Positions 21,551 through 33,648 of a stretch of DNA of 64,000 nt are shown in pieces (the stretch's first letter is position 1; each line of letters starts with the position of its first letter). The translations under genes and the position numbers were made by a program. Origin of the DNA: Zarea fungicola (lineage: Eukaryota > Ascomycota > Sordariomycetes > Hypocreales > Cordycipitaceae); contig FWCC01000192.1 of the NCBI GenBank assembly GCA_900169235.1, positions 221,954 to 285,953 of the forward strand, given 5' to 3'. The notes under the pieces are model-generated. The model did not search any database and was not told where the DNA came from. It saw only the letters and a list, made by a program, of their open reading frames with translations.

Positions 21551-23351
21551 GAAGGACATCGGTCAGCAATGTCACGCCCAAGATCCAGCAGGCGAAAATG
21601 ACGCGTGAGATGAGACAAGTTTACGGCCGAATGCAGTAAAAGAAGCCAAGCAGTGAGGCGAATACAAAACTTTCCTTTCTTAATTCAGGCTACAGGAACA
21701 GCGGTTTGAATCAGCGTACAACTTTGTAAGAAACTCACACCGACTTGCCATGTAGTGCGTCGGTGTTGCCGCTCCACCACTCATGTGTGGCGTAACGTCA
21801 AAGACGGAAAAGTAACCAACGTTTTGGTTATCCAGTTTTGTTGGGATGTGCTGGCAGGGAACAGCGATGGGTTGGGTTACAGTGCTTATGTGGCTGACAA
21901 GTTTGGAGTGAGCGGCAAAGACGAGATGAAGAAGAGACTTGACATGAAAATCGGCGACTAGTAATTCCCGTCTGTCCACCTCGTAGGACTATTAAAAAAA
22001 AATTCATCCTTTCCATTAATTAATAAAAAAAAAAAAAGGGAAGAAAGGAGGGATATAATGCCGAATAGAGTAAAACCCGAGAACATTCTTTTTGGAAGGC
22101 CGCCCGGAGCTTGCATGATCTCCGGGCCCTGTAAAAGCGGCATTTTAGGCGATTAGATTGGTGCAGGACTGTCGTCATGCTGCATTCGCCACGGCGAGTT
22201 ACCCTGCACTTCCCATAACGGGTGCCAGTACAGCCTGTGTGGAAGCAGCTTTGGAGGGGCTGGCTTTAGCGGACAGCCCCCCTGGAAATCGATCTACGCA
22301 CGGCGAAGTCCAGTAAAAAACGCCGGCTCCGAACGCTGTCTGCATATGACCAAGATGGCATCTGCCAAGCTCAACTTTGTTAGTTTGCAGCAGTTGCAAC
22401 GAAGGAGCAATTATTAGAATTATTGCCATTTATCGATTTTTAATTTTTAATTTTAATTTTAATATTGGTATTTGCTGTAAGGGACTGCTATGCCAAGCGT
22501 TTGTCGTATGTTCGTTGGACGATAATAACATTTGTGGACCTTGGTTTATTGAACTTTGATTCCCATCAGATTACTACGTAGACAACAGAGCTTTGTAGGT
22601 AATGTTGGATTCGCATGCATTCATGCCATTGAGTGCTCTCCTGTTTCAGAATGTGAAGTCCTGAATAAATTCACGCTGCGGACTCGCTCTATCCTCTACC
22701 CTGTCGCAGCGTCCAAAGGTACTGATGGCGATTCCACAGTCGTCCCTGAGGAAACCCACTGAGACTTCCAAATGGGCACATCCCAGTTGCTATCTCCAGC
22801 GCCTGCGGGAAAAACGCCGTGGCACCAATCATTTTATCGTATTTACAAATTTTGATGGGGCCGCATCGACACGGAGCTCTGTGGCTTGCTGGTCTCGGTG
22901 CCACCGTCCCCGTATGTCCCACTAGTAATCCCACTAGCAATGGTGACCGGGCGGCGCTCGGGTGCCCAGTTGCCTGCCTGCTTGCTTGCCTCCTCTGTGG
23001 CGCTATTGCTAGACATGGCCCGTATTCCGTACTGTAGTTGGGCTCGGAGGATGCAGAGCCTGCCCGTGGCAAGCCACCTGGGTAATAATGTCCAGGCTGG
23101 TCTCTCAGCCCGGACTTCTTCATTTGCTGAGCCACACAATGCTGACCATTGACTAGGCCGTTTTCAATCGAGTAGCTAGCAGTACTTCGACCGGAGTCTT
23201 GGCTGACCCTTGCATTCCTACTCGTAACCATGCAGCTATCTAGTTTTTGCTCTGCCGAGCAAAGCTTGACCCGCCCCCTCATCGTCATACCTAGTGTACC
23301 TTTATTATAGGTTCGGCAAATTTCGTCCCTTCTCTGCTATTGATATTTTCG

Positions 23352-23358
23352 TATATAA
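23352..23358 (+). promoter_or_regulatory. Possible TATA element upstream of CYP505 gene
   Basis: TATATAA lies 437 nt before the predicted ATG. A long C/T-rich leader follows. The distance implies a long 5' UTR, so this is tentative. Confidence 0.3.
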
Positions 23359-23794
23359 GTTAGAGTGGTCGTCATCACGGCTTATCTTTCTACTTCCCCC
23401 CATGCTCTCTAGACTCAATCCCATTCCTCAACCCCAATTGACACACAGGCCATATACATCTTGCCCGATACCGCGCTCCAGACGTCGAATCACATTAACC
23501 TGCGGGGCAACCTCACTACTTGTATCGAGTTGCTCGCGGCTTCCACATGGGAGCTTATAGTCTTTCACTACCTACATAGTACGTAACCAACCCCTCCAAC
23601 ACCAATCGTGCAAGCATCAGCAACCGCAGACAAACAAGAACCAACACGTTCTCCCTTCATTTCAACATTGTTCAGCACTTGTTGGCCCATATCGATACAA
23701 TTGTCCACTCTCTAAGCTTTCCCCAATCAGCTAACAATATACCTGGAACCACTAGATCTTTAGTATCCTTTCTCCCCTCCCCAATACCTTCACA

Positions 23795-26700
23795 ATGGCC
23801 GAGTCAGTTCCCATCCCTGAACCCCCCGGCCTGCCATTTATTGGCAATCTCGGCGAGTTCCAGACAAGCCCAATCAAGGACTTGACACGCCTTGCCGACA
23901 CATACGGTACGCTTTGTCAATTCCCTGGCACCGCCCTCTCACAGCGGCAACATATCGTCACTAACACTCTCTACCAGGTGAAATTTATCGTTTACGACTT
24001 GGCAGCACTCCTTTCGTCGTCGTTACCACTCAAGAGCTTGTCAATGAAGCTTGTGATGAGCGTCGCTTCAAGAAAACAATCACTGGTTCTCTTGGCCAAG
24101 TTCGCAATGGCGTTCACGACGGCCTCTTTACCGCGGACGACGAGAACGAGCCCAACTGGGGCAAGGCCCATCGTATTCTCATTCCTGCTTTTGGACCCCT
24201 CTCTATCCGTGGCATGTTTGACGAGATGCACGACATTGCTTCCCAGCTAGCCATGAAGTTTGCCCGCCATGGTGCCCACACCGCCATCAACGCTTCAGAC
24301 GACTTTACTCGTCTGGCTCTCGACACCATAGCACTCTGCGCCATGGACTACCGATTCAACTCGTACTACCACGAGGAGATGCATCCCTTCATCGCGGCAA
24401 TGGGCGACTTTCTTAGTGAATCGGGCCGTCGAAATAGGCGTCCGGCCTTTGCTCCCAACTTCCTCTACCGCGCTGCGAATGAAAAGTACGAAAAGGACAT
24501 TAGCATCATGCGCGACGTTGCCGACGAAGTTGTCGCCAACCGCAAGAAGAATCCATCCGACCGCAAGGACTTGCTAGCTGCCATGCTCGCTGGTACAGAT
24601 ATCCAGACTGGTGAGAAGCTTAGCGATGCCAACATTACCGACCAGCTCATCACTTTCCTTATTGCTGGCCATGAGACTACCTCTGGAATGCTCTCCTTTG
24701 CTTTTTATCAATTACTCAAGCATCCTGCAGAGTACCGCAAGGTCCAGGAGGAGGTCGACTCTGTTGTTGGCAGAGATACCATTACAGTTGACCACATTTC
24801 TAAACTCACTTACATCCAAGCCGTAAGTTTTACTGTGCATTTTGCTAGAGAACTATACTGACGAAGCCGTGCTTAGGTTCTCCGTGAGACACTCCGCGTC
24901 AATGCTTCTATTCCTGCTTTTAGTGTCGAGGCCAAAGAGGATACGCTGCTCGCTGGTAAATACTTTGTTCCCAAAGCCGAGCGTGTTTTGCTGCTTCTTT
25001 CCAAATCCCACCTTGATCCCACCGTGTTTGGCGATGATGCCCATGAATTCAAGCCGGAGCGCATGCTCGATGATAGCTTTGCTCAAGTTACCAAGGAGTT
25101 CCCAAACTCGTGGAAGCCATTCGGTAATGGCAAGCGCTCCTGCATTGGCCGAGCCTTTGCCTGGCAAGAGGCTGTTCTCGTCATCGCCATGCTGTTCCAA
25201 AACTTCAACTTCACCCTCGACGACCCCAACTATGTCCTAGACATTCAAGAAACTCTCACTATCAAGCCGCATAATTTCAACATGCGAGCTAGTATTCGAC
25301 ACGGTCTGTCGGCAACGCAGTTGGAAAGTCAGCTCAAAGGAGGCGCCCCTGTTGCCAAGGCCGTCAACAAAGATGACACCAAGACGCCTGCCAGCGGTGC
25401 GGCTGGCAAGGGCAAGCCTATGTCGGTCTTTTATGGCTCAAACAGCGGCACTTGTGAAGCACTCGCTCAAAGACTTGCTGCCGACGCCAGTACACATGGA
25501 TTCAACGTCACTGATATCGGCCCTCTGGATACTGTTAACCAACAGCTTCCAACCGACCGCCCCGTCGTCATCGTTACCGCCTCCTATGAAGGCGAGCCGC
25601 CCTCCAACGCGGCGCATTTCGTTAGCTGGCTTACTAGTCTCAAGGGTAACGAGCTGGAGAACGTTTCATATGCTGTTTTCGGATGCGGCCACCACGACTG
25701 GACCCAGACGTTCCACAGAATTCCCAAGCTTGTCGATGCTACCATGAGTGAACGTGGCGCTGCACGGATTGTCCCCCTGTCAGCTACTGATGCTGCTGAC
25801 CGCGATATGTTCAGTGATTTTGAGTCATGGGAGGACGAAAGCCTGTGGCCTGCACTGAAGCAGAGATATGGTACCAGCGACAACGATGAGAGCAATAGCA
25901 CGGCCGGTCTTACCGTGGAGATTACATCGCCACGAAAGTCGACTCTGCGCCAAGATGTTGAAGAGGCAGTTGTTGTCAGCACCAAGTCACTCAGCAACGA
26001 GGCCAAGTCTCTCAAAAAGCACATTGAAATCAAGCTTCCCACTGGTATGACTTACAAGGCTGGTGATTACTTGGCTATCCTGCCTTTTAACCCACCCGAG
26101 ACTGTCAGCCGCGTCTTCCGCCGCTTCTCGCTGAGTTGGGATGCCACCTTCAAGATTTCTTCTGATGGACCAACTACGCTTCCAACTGAGTCCCCCATGT
26201 CTGCTCAGGATGTACTTGGAGCATATGTTGAGCTCAGCCAACCCGCTACAAAGAGAAACATCCAAGCTCTGGCTGAAGCAACAGAAGATGACCAGACAGC
26301 AAACAAGCTCAAGAGTTTGATTGGCGAGAACTTCCAGGAAGCAGTTACTGCTAAGCGCCTTTCCGTCCTAGACTTGCTTGAGAAGTACCCTACTATCCGC
26401 CTGCCCTTCGCTACGTTCCTTGGCATGCTCCCCCCCATGCGCATTCGCCAGTACTCCATCTCATCTTCCCCTCTCGCTGATCCTACTGTGCTCACTTTGA
26501 CGTACGCTGTCCTTGACCAGCCCGCCATTTCCGGCCAAGGTCGGCACGTCGGCGTTGCCAGCAACTTCTTGTCATCGCTTCGCCAAGGCGAGAAGCTGCA
26601 TGTGGCTGTTCGCCCATCGGCCGCCTTCCACCTTCCCGCTGATGCCGAAAAGACACCAATCATCTGCATGGCTGCCGGCACTGGCCTCGCCCCCTTCCGC

Positions 26701-27129
26701 GGTTTCATCCAGGAGCGCGCCGCCATGATTGCCGCCGGACGCAAACTCGCTCGCGCCCTGCTCTTCTTTGGCTGCCGCTCCCCCGACGAGGACGACCTGT
26801 ACGCCGACGAGTTTGCCCGCTGGGAGAAGCTGGGTGCCGTCGAGGTGCGCCGCGCTTACTCGCGCGACACGGCCAAGTCGGACGGCTGCAAGTACGTGCA
26901 GGATCGCGTCTCCAAGGACCGCCACGAGATTTACGAGCTGTGGGACCAGGGCGCCCGACTCTACCTTTGTGGCAGCCGGGCCGTTGGCAAGGGCATCGAG
27001 GATACCTGCGTCGAAATGGTCAAGGAGAGTGCAGAGCTCAAGTTGAAGCACATTGCCACTGACGAGGCGGCGCGCAAGTGGCTTGACAACCTTCGCAACG
27101 AGCGCTTCATGGCTGATGTTTTTGATTAA
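23795..27129 (+). CDS. CYP505: Self-sufficient fatty-acid hydroxylase CYP505 (P450foxy type, P450-reductase fusion)
   Basis: Three exons: 23795-23906, 23978-24822 and 24877-27129. Together they give 1069 residues, close to Fusarium P450foxy. The haem domain has PGLPFIGNLG, the oxygen-activating I-helix AGHETTSG near 272, ETLR at 323-326 and the haem loop FGNGKRSCIG with Cys about 408. After a short linker comes the FMN domain (VFYGSNSGTCEALAQRL near 505), then FAD (RQYSISSSP) and NADPH binding sites (MAAGTGLAPFRGF), ending in the reductase tail WLDNLRNERFMADVF. The enzyme is catalytically self-sufficient and hydroxylates fatty acids at sub-terminal positions. Intron 1 splits TAC GGT in the N-terminal block, restoring TYGEIYRLRLG. 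No frameshift or missing key residue is seen. Confidence 0.96.
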
Positions 27130-27777
27130 TTTTGCGATGGTTATTTTTAAGCATATAAAGAAACCACGAAATGAAAGAGGATCTCGGATTTTTTTTTGGG
27201 TTTGTTGGAGAATGTAATAGGGCAATATGTACTCAATATCGTATCCTATGAGTAAAAGAAAAAAAGAAGAAAAAAAGATACCAATATAGAGTTTACTCGC
27301 AGAGCAATGCCACAACGAAATCCAACTTGGAGAGCAATCTTTGCCATGTATTCCATGTATTCCATGCTTTGCAATCCATCTGTGAGCACTTATAGATGCT
27401 CTCAACTCCCCAGCATGTTAAGACTACATATGAGAACAATGACCTACAATTGGTACCACTCTGCCTATTACTTTTTCATTTCAAAAAAAGAAGAGATTAA
27501 TTCATTGGTATCATTTCCACCTCTTGCATCAATACTTACCCGTTTAACTAACTAACCATCATCATCCGATATTGCATATGATAATCCATTCCCAACTTCT
27601 TTGCCTAAAAGGCCTGCAAACCAGATTCCACCTCTACTCTAATCCCACCCCTTCCCAAAACAAGATATTCATGAACATGGCATTAAAAGGAATCCCATGC
27701 AAGCTAGACCAAAAAAGTTCACATAAGGCAAAGAACGCAAATTGAATAGCGAAAAAAAAGCTCCCCTTCCAACTCTT
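27130..27777. other. Convergent 3' flank, no gene recognised
   Basis: AT-rich spacer between the CYP505 gene and the convergent erdS gene, with several A runs. Confidence 0.6.
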
Positions 27778-30456
27778 TTAATCCTGGAAAAACTTGATAA
27801 TCTCACGCAAATCACGCAGGCCAACACCGTGCTTGGGGTAACAGATGTAGACAGACTCGCCTAGAGCACCAAACTTGCTGCGGAAAGTAGCCTTACGGCG
27901 GAGGCCAAGACTCTCCACAATGGAGCTGTACGTGGTAGCCAGGAAGCGCGCACGGATTCCGTGCAGATGCTCGCCGGCAGTGAGCTTCTGGGAGACGCCC
28001 GCGCCAAAAGTGACTTGGCCCGTGACGCTGGACAGGGCGTGACCAATGAGGACTTCAATAGCACCGTTGACAGCACCAGGGAAGTCAAGCGCCCACTTAA
28101 CCTGCCAGCCGTGCTTGGGAGACAGCTTGGCGAGGACGACCATGGCCTGAACCTTGTTGTCTTTCTCAGCCGCAAAATAGCGGCGATGCTCCTTGTCGAC
28201 CCAGGGGCGGACCTCGGTCAAGTGAACCTGCTTGCCTTTGCGGTTTGCCTTCCAGGCTTCAATGGCCGGGTCGGCGCGGCGGATGAATTCGTCATCAGCC
28301 TTGACCTCATGCACCTTCACGCCTTCACGCTCAACACGACGGACCTTGGGGCCATCATTGCTGGCAGCCACTTTGTCAGCATTGACACGTTGCTCCTCAG
28401 TGCAGGAAAGCGTGCGCCATCCCAGGTCACGTCCGAGAATCTTTTGCACGTCGTACGAGACGAGCATCCAGATGGGGACAAGATGCAGCTCAGTGGTGAC
28501 GTATTTGATAAAAGCCGTGGTGATGGTTTTGTATTGTGAGGCGTCACAGAGGGGATCTCCAGTGACCATGGCAAACTTTCCTTGTCTGACGTAACCAATG
28601 GCGGCACCGCTGGTATGCCTCCAGATAATGAATCTCTCATCGAGCCATGATGTATTAGAAGCATCACCATAGTTGGCAATGAGATTTTCGATTGAAGGCG
28701 GCGCCTCTAGAGTTTTTGTCGTATCGGCATCTGGATGAGGCAGGCTTGCTTGCTTGCGTTCCGGAAGCGACTTGGGATCACGATGGAACAAGGAAGCATA
28801 GCGGACGTCACCAAGCTCGAGCATCCAGGCGACAATTCTTTCCAAACCAAGACCGGCTCCGGCATGGGGCGGGGCACCGAGGTCGAAGGCAGCGAGATAA
28901 TCCTCCATACCTTCCTCGGCAATACCGGCGGCGGCCAGGTTAGTGCGAAGCTCTTGAGCGTCGTTAATACGCTGGCCACCAGAGCAGATCTCTTGGCCAC
29001 GAATGAAGATATCGAATGAATTGGTCCAGAGGGGGTTCTCAGGGTCTTTATGGGTGTAAAAGGGGCGGGCATTGGCAGGGAATTTGTCTAGAATATAGTA
29101 GTCGGTGTTATACTTTTCACGGACGAGTTCACCAAGACGCATTTCGTCAGGAGTAGACAGATCTTCCTCCTCGACGTTGCGACCATCCTCTCGAAGCATC
29201 TTGATGCCTTCGCGGAAGTCTAGAATGAGAGTCTCATCGAGATACTTGAATTCGCCGCTGGGCCAACGCTTCTGGACGACGGCGACCTCGGGCATGGCGT
29301 AGACTGCTTTGAAAACAGACTTGAGAAATTCGTCAAGGACGTCCATGACTTCGTGGTAGTCGTGTTCAATGGCCATTTCGATATCAAGACCAGTATATTC
29401 TGTCAAATGGCGATGTGTGTTTGAGTTTTCAGCGCGAAAGACAGGGCCGACTTCAAAAACACGGCCGAAATCTCCAGAAACAGCCATTTGCTTGGCAAGC
29501 TGGGGGCTCTGGGCCAGGAAGGCGTTACGGCCAAAGTAGTTGACCTTGAAGACAGCAGCACCACTCTCAGTGGCGGCGGGCTGCAGTTTGGGGGTATTGA
29601 TTTCAACAAATCCTTGGGCCTCGAGAGTCTCTCTGAACTTGGAGGTAACCATGGAGCGGATGCGAAAAAGTGCATGGTTGGCGGGGTGTCGCAAGTCAAG
29701 GATACGAGCTGCCATGCGGTTTCGCAGAGACTCGGGTGGCTTATAGTTGCTGAATGGGGCATGCTGAGCAGCAGTGACGAGATGGAGGGCCTGGATCTCG
29801 ACCTCTACAGTCTGAACGGTGGCAGAGCGAATGGGCTCCGGGGGTTCTTTGAGAACTCCATGAACCTGGATCAGGGACTCTGGATGAAGGGTCTTGACCC
29901 AACGGACCATATCCATGTTGTCGCGAGTGAGCAAGGCTTGGACGGACTGGGTCTGATCACGGAGCAAGAGGAAATCAAGAGCCTTGGAGAGCTGGCGCTG
30001 GGTGTGGATTCGTGCTCTAAAGTTGACTTCGCTTCCGATGGGCAGAGTGGCGAGCTGGCCAATGGTGTTGAGCTCATAAGGGTGGGTTGGCCAGTCGGCG
30101 CTGGAGGTGCTTCGGACGCTATCGATGCTCGAACGTCCCGATCCGGGAGTCTTGTTAAAGTCAGAGCCGCCATCGAGACCAGCAAGGATTCGACGGGTGG
30201 CCTCTGAATGAATGCCCATTCGGGAAGGGGATTGGGTGCGAACTTCATCGCGAAGGTCTTGGTGTCTCTTGTCAAGGCTCAATTTATCAAGGCTGACTTG
30301 ATCCAAACTCAATTGGTCGAGGCTAATCCTGTCAGGACTTGGAAGAATCATGCTCTGGCGAGCACTAGAAGTGGTTCTAGGACTCCCTTTGTGCATGCCA
30401 AAGGCTGAAGAAACGGGGCTGGTAACGCCAGATCCGTTGTTGCTACTGTCCGTCAT
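27778..30456 (-). CDS. erdS: Ergosteryl-3-beta-O-L-aspartate synthase ErdS (AspRS-DUF2156 fusion)
   Basis: One exon, 892 residues. After a disordered N-terminus with a SLDQ/SLDK repeat (43-63) comes an archaeal/eukaryal-type aspartyl-tRNA synthetase. It has an OB-fold anticodon-binding part (NFRARIHTQRQLSKALDFLL), class II motif 2 in GPVFRAENSNTHRHLTE, SGGQRINDA, and motif 3 GLGLERIVAWML. From about residue 600 a second domain follows, with FIIWRHTSGAAIGYVRQGK, VTGDPLC, FLATTYSSIVESLGL and FRSKFGALGESVYICYPK. This is the DUF2156/GNAT-type transferase domain of bacterial aminoacyl-phosphatidylglycerol synthases. The fusion is the fungal enzyme known to charge tRNA-Asp and pass aspartate to ergosterol, producing Erg-Asp (Yakobov and colleagues, from memory). 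It is an extra AspRS, not the cytosolic housekeeping one. Head-to-head with a candidate ErdH hydrolase. Confidence 0.95.
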   Translation of the reverse strand: MTDSSNNGSGVTSPVSSAFGMHKGSPRTTSSARQSMILPSPDRISLDQLSLDQVSLDKLSLDKRHQDLRDEVRTQSPSRMGIHSEATRRILAGLDGGSDFNKTPGSGRSSIDSVRSTSSADWPTHPYELNTIGQLATLPIGSEVNFRARIHTQRQLSKALDFLLLRDQTQSVQALLTRDNMDMVRWVKTLHPESLIQVHGVLKEPPEPIRSATVQTVEVEIQALHLVTAAQHAPFSNYKPPESLRNRMAARILDLRHPANHALFRIRSMVTSKFRETLEAQGFVEINTPKLQPAATESGAAVFKVNYFGRNAFLAQSPQLAKQMAVSGDFGRVFEVGPVFRAENSNTHRHLTEYTGLDIEMAIEHDYHEVMDVLDEFLKSVFKAVYAMPEVAVVQKRWPSGEFKYLDETLILDFREGIKMLREDGRNVEEEDLSTPDEMRLGELVREKYNTDYYILDKFPANARPFYTHKDPENPLWTNSFDIFIRGQEICSGGQRINDAQELRTNLAAAGIAEEGMEDYLAAFDLGAPPHAGAGLGLERIVAWMLELGDVRYASLFHRDPKSLPERKQASLPHPDADTTKTLEAPPSIENLIANYGDASNTSWLDERFIIWRHTSGAAIGYVRQGKFAMVTGDPLCDASQYKTITTAFIKYVTTELHLVPIWMLVSYDVQKILGRDLGWRTLSCTEEQRVNADKVAASNDGPKVRRVEREGVKVHEVKADDEFIRRADPAIEAWKANRKGKQVHLTEVRPWVDKEHRRYFAAEKDNKVQAMVVLAKLSPKHGWQVKWALDFPGAVNGAIEVLIGHALSSVTGQVTFGAGVSQKLTAGEHLHGIRARFLATTYSSIVESLGLRRKATFRSKFGALGESVYICYPKHGVGLRDLREIIKFFQD
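30268..30330 (-). repeat. In-frame 15-bp tandem repeat in erdS N-terminus
   Basis: Encodes four diverged five-residue units of the form xSLDQ/K (ISLDQ LSLDQ VSLDK LSLDK) at residues 44-63. The DNA repeat is imperfect, so selection or age has separated the units. Confidence 0.7.
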
Positions 30457-33400
30457 GGTGGCAACGGCTGTAGGTCGCGATGGCTTGGGATAATTGCCAA
30501 TCCAAAACGACAGGGCCGAAGGGGGAGAGTATTTCGGGATCTCAAAGACCCAAGTGAGGACTCTATTAGATGGTTGCTATATTTAATTGTTAGAAAAAGC
30601 GCATTGGTAATAATGACGGTCACGGACCTCTTGATCGTTGATGTAAGAGTGCGGCTTGCTGTCGGACAAAAAAAAGTTACGAGGGGAGCTGTGGCGGGTG
30701 GCGGGGTACAACAGTCAAAATACCCATAGGGCAGGAGGGGCGAGCAAAGAGGAGCAGACAGTCCGGTTTCCGACGACTCCGATTTTCTTTGGAGCTTTCG
30801 GGTTCTCTGTCTATGATTGACGCCGATATTCGAGTAACTAGTTGATCTCCGTATCGATGGTTATGAAGAGCTGGCTCTATGTGGCGAGGCAATAGCGGGG
30901 GCTCATAGGCAGCTTGGTACCTAGCAGCTTGATGGGATGCAGTACATGAAGGATGAGAGACAGGTTGTAGAGGAGGCGGACGGCAGAGGGATGAATCGGA
31001 CAAGGCAGGGGTTTTGTAAGGTCTTTTTTTTTTTTTTTCTAAATGCTCTAGTAGCCAGCCAGCCGAGGTGGGGGAGGAATGTGATGGAACGAAGCCTTTT
31101 CTGTCGAAGCTTGTTCAGCAACGAAAAACGAACAAGACCGAAACTGCGATTCGCACACGGGAGCTTCCAGGTTCCAGGCGGGGTTGATTTTTTTTTTAAG
31201 CGGGTTCCTCCGTCATAAAATGATAAATACTTGACCCATTGCGGTGGCTGCGGCCAAGCATGGCTGTCTCGAGTGGCACCGTTTGCTACCCACTAACTAG
31301 CTAATAACTAGCATAATATCCTCACTCAAAGCTTTTGCTTCTGATGCGGCTGTAGCTGAAAAGCTTGCACTGTTTGTGAGTCCACAGGGCTTGATTATGA
31401 AGCAGTTAGCTCCAATATACCGATACCAGTTTTGGCTTACACGATTCCTTCATCAGCAATTTGTCTAGAGCTAGTCAGAGCCGAAATGTTCAAACCCGTG
31501 CCATTACATTCTATCCTTTCTACTGTTCTCGTCCGCGTCTTCTTCATGCCACTTCATTCTTGCCACAAGGCCTGAGCCAGCCCCGGCATCCAGGACTTTC
31601 GCCCAGGTAAATGCGCGTCACCACTATCAACAAATCTCACAGAACTCCGAAGGCCCACTTTCCTGCAGACCACACCCCTGCCCGCTGAGTTCCAGCAGCC
31701 AGGGCCAGCCTTACCACCACCAAAAGCATGGCAGCCTCCGCTGGGTACTAAGATCCGACCACACACTCAATTCTGTTTCCGGCCTTGCCGGCTCTTTCCA
31801 ACGATCCAGGCTCAATGACTGCTATCAAGTGATTCTGACGAGTGACTATTCAGATCATGGGATGAGGGTACGGGGAGCAGAATTAATCGTCGAACTGGCA
31901 ACACATCCCAGAGATCTTCCCTGCAGTCTCACTAGCTCATTTGTTGAACAGCTCCATATATGTTCCTCCAGCTGCGACGTTTGCACGACGCCTTCAACAG
32001 CGAACTTGGACTGACTTGCCAACCTGTTGAGTTCTCGTTGGCTTCAGCTCGTATTACGCTCTCTATAACGATAGCCACGGATTTTCTAGAATTCCTTGTT
32101 GCGGATATAGAAAATAGGCAACCTTAGTGCTTCCGCTTCATCTCACACCAACTTGCCTCATCTGGTTTGCATGCATTAGTTACCTTGTTGCTTGGCACGA
32201 GGTTGGCCTTCCGTCTTCTAGCGCCCGATATTGCCGAATCGTGAGACAAGAAGTTACCGCGGTGGCATCATCAATGATGGGCCACCCATCGACACTGGGG
32301 TTTCGTTTGTATTAATCAGATTCAATAAAAGCAAATGCTAGAGAGCGTAATAAAGCTGATCCAGTGCAGTGAGCGAGCAGGTCCGGTTCTGCTTCGTAGA
32401 AGACGTATCGGCTCTACGGTATTACTCTAAGCTGTGGTGATATTTACTTCTTCTATGTGTGTAAATAAACGCCAAGCCAATGGTGAGTAATTAATCGTGT
32501 ATAAAATGATGCTACGTCACACATGACCAAATGTCTGTCGTGGCACCAGTGGCCAGCCGCTGGTGACGGCATCGCCGGAAGATCGGAGTATCTGACGCCT
32601 GGGGATGTGGTGTATGGTGGTTCAGGCCTCGGGCATCAAACTTTTGCATCCATACTTCAAAAAACATCCCTTCGAATATATTCAAATGAAGTATTACCTT
32701 GACATCTGTCTTTTACAAAGGCCAAAATCTACCACCACCAGAACAGCCCTCGCTGTTGTGCGTATTGCTTGTTACACTGACATTGACCTCATCGAGTTCA
32801 ACAATGGCATGGAGTCCCAACCTAGTGCAACGCATGTCCGCGCTGGGTTTCGCGTGGCTCAGCATCAAACATACTAAATTGTAACGGCCGGCCGAACTGA
32901 TGAAGCCATCGCGACGGATGAAATCCTACATTCCTGACTTCCGCTTGTGACTTACATAATGGGAGACAGCCAAAATCCGAATACGACACTAATAGCTAAT
33001 GGTCCTTTGATGGCGCACCTGGTTGCGTGCTTGGCCAGTCCTGGTCGTAACAGCGCCACCTCCAGCACTAAAAATACATGGCAAAGTGATTCCAGAAGGC
33101 CTCGATACCTTCCGCCCTTCGCACTCGCATCCAGCCAGTGGACTCTGACGAGCCATTCGCCATGCAAATTGCAAGGAACAGTCCGCTCGCTGCAAGGCGC
33201 GATTTATTATCCTCTTCTCTCCCTTTTTTTTTTTTTCCATTTCTCCCCTGTCACTTTCTTTTCCTTTCCTTTTTTTTTTGTTGCGCTTCAACAACTGAAT
33301 CACAATCATACAACCTTAAGTGCCATCCCCTGATTTTGCGATCTGCCCAGATTTTTACTGGGACATCTCCACTGAAGACTGTCATAGTCCGCATTTTTAC

Positions 33401-33648
33401 GAGTACGAAAACCAGTGACAACCAGAGCCTGCTGACGCAATGGCCTGTACATGACCCTGCTTCTAATCAACAAATCTAACTAGTCGCCAAATTCGTCCCT
33501 CTTCTACATAACACTGCTTTCGAAAACCAATTCGTCCCAAAAGTAATCGTTTAATTACTCTTTTATTATATCCGTGCGACCCTCCTGGCTGGCTAGCCAG
33601 GCACCACCACCCGCCGCCAACAAGCAAGTCCCTCGCTGTAACCAAACT
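30457..33648. other. Bidirectional intergenic region between erdS and putative erdH
   Basis: About 3.2 kb between two divergent starts. It contains many A/T and pyrimidine runs, notably 33218-33281 before the hydrolase gene. No protein family is recognised in any short frame. It may hold shared control elements or an unannotated non-coding RNA, but I cannot support either. Confidence 0.6.

Larger units (their letters stand above)
20685..23794. other. Long intergenic region with repeat copy B and P450 promoter
   Basis: About 3.1 kb with no gene I can support. It contains a second copy of the dispersed repeat (21384-21550), an 8-bp-arm GC-rich hairpin at 22102-22127, an AT-rich stretch near 22440-22470, and the promoter of the CYP505 gene. 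The small frame at 21755-21961 has no recognisable feature. Confidence 0.6.

Noticed and set aside
21755..21961. 68-codon frame with a plausible composition
   Set aside because: No homology I recognise, no promoter or splice context. Could be chance in a relic region.
26572..27405. 277-codon open frame on the minus strand
   Set aside because: Overlaps the reductase end of CYP505 in antisense and runs into AT-rich 3' flank. Not protein-like there.
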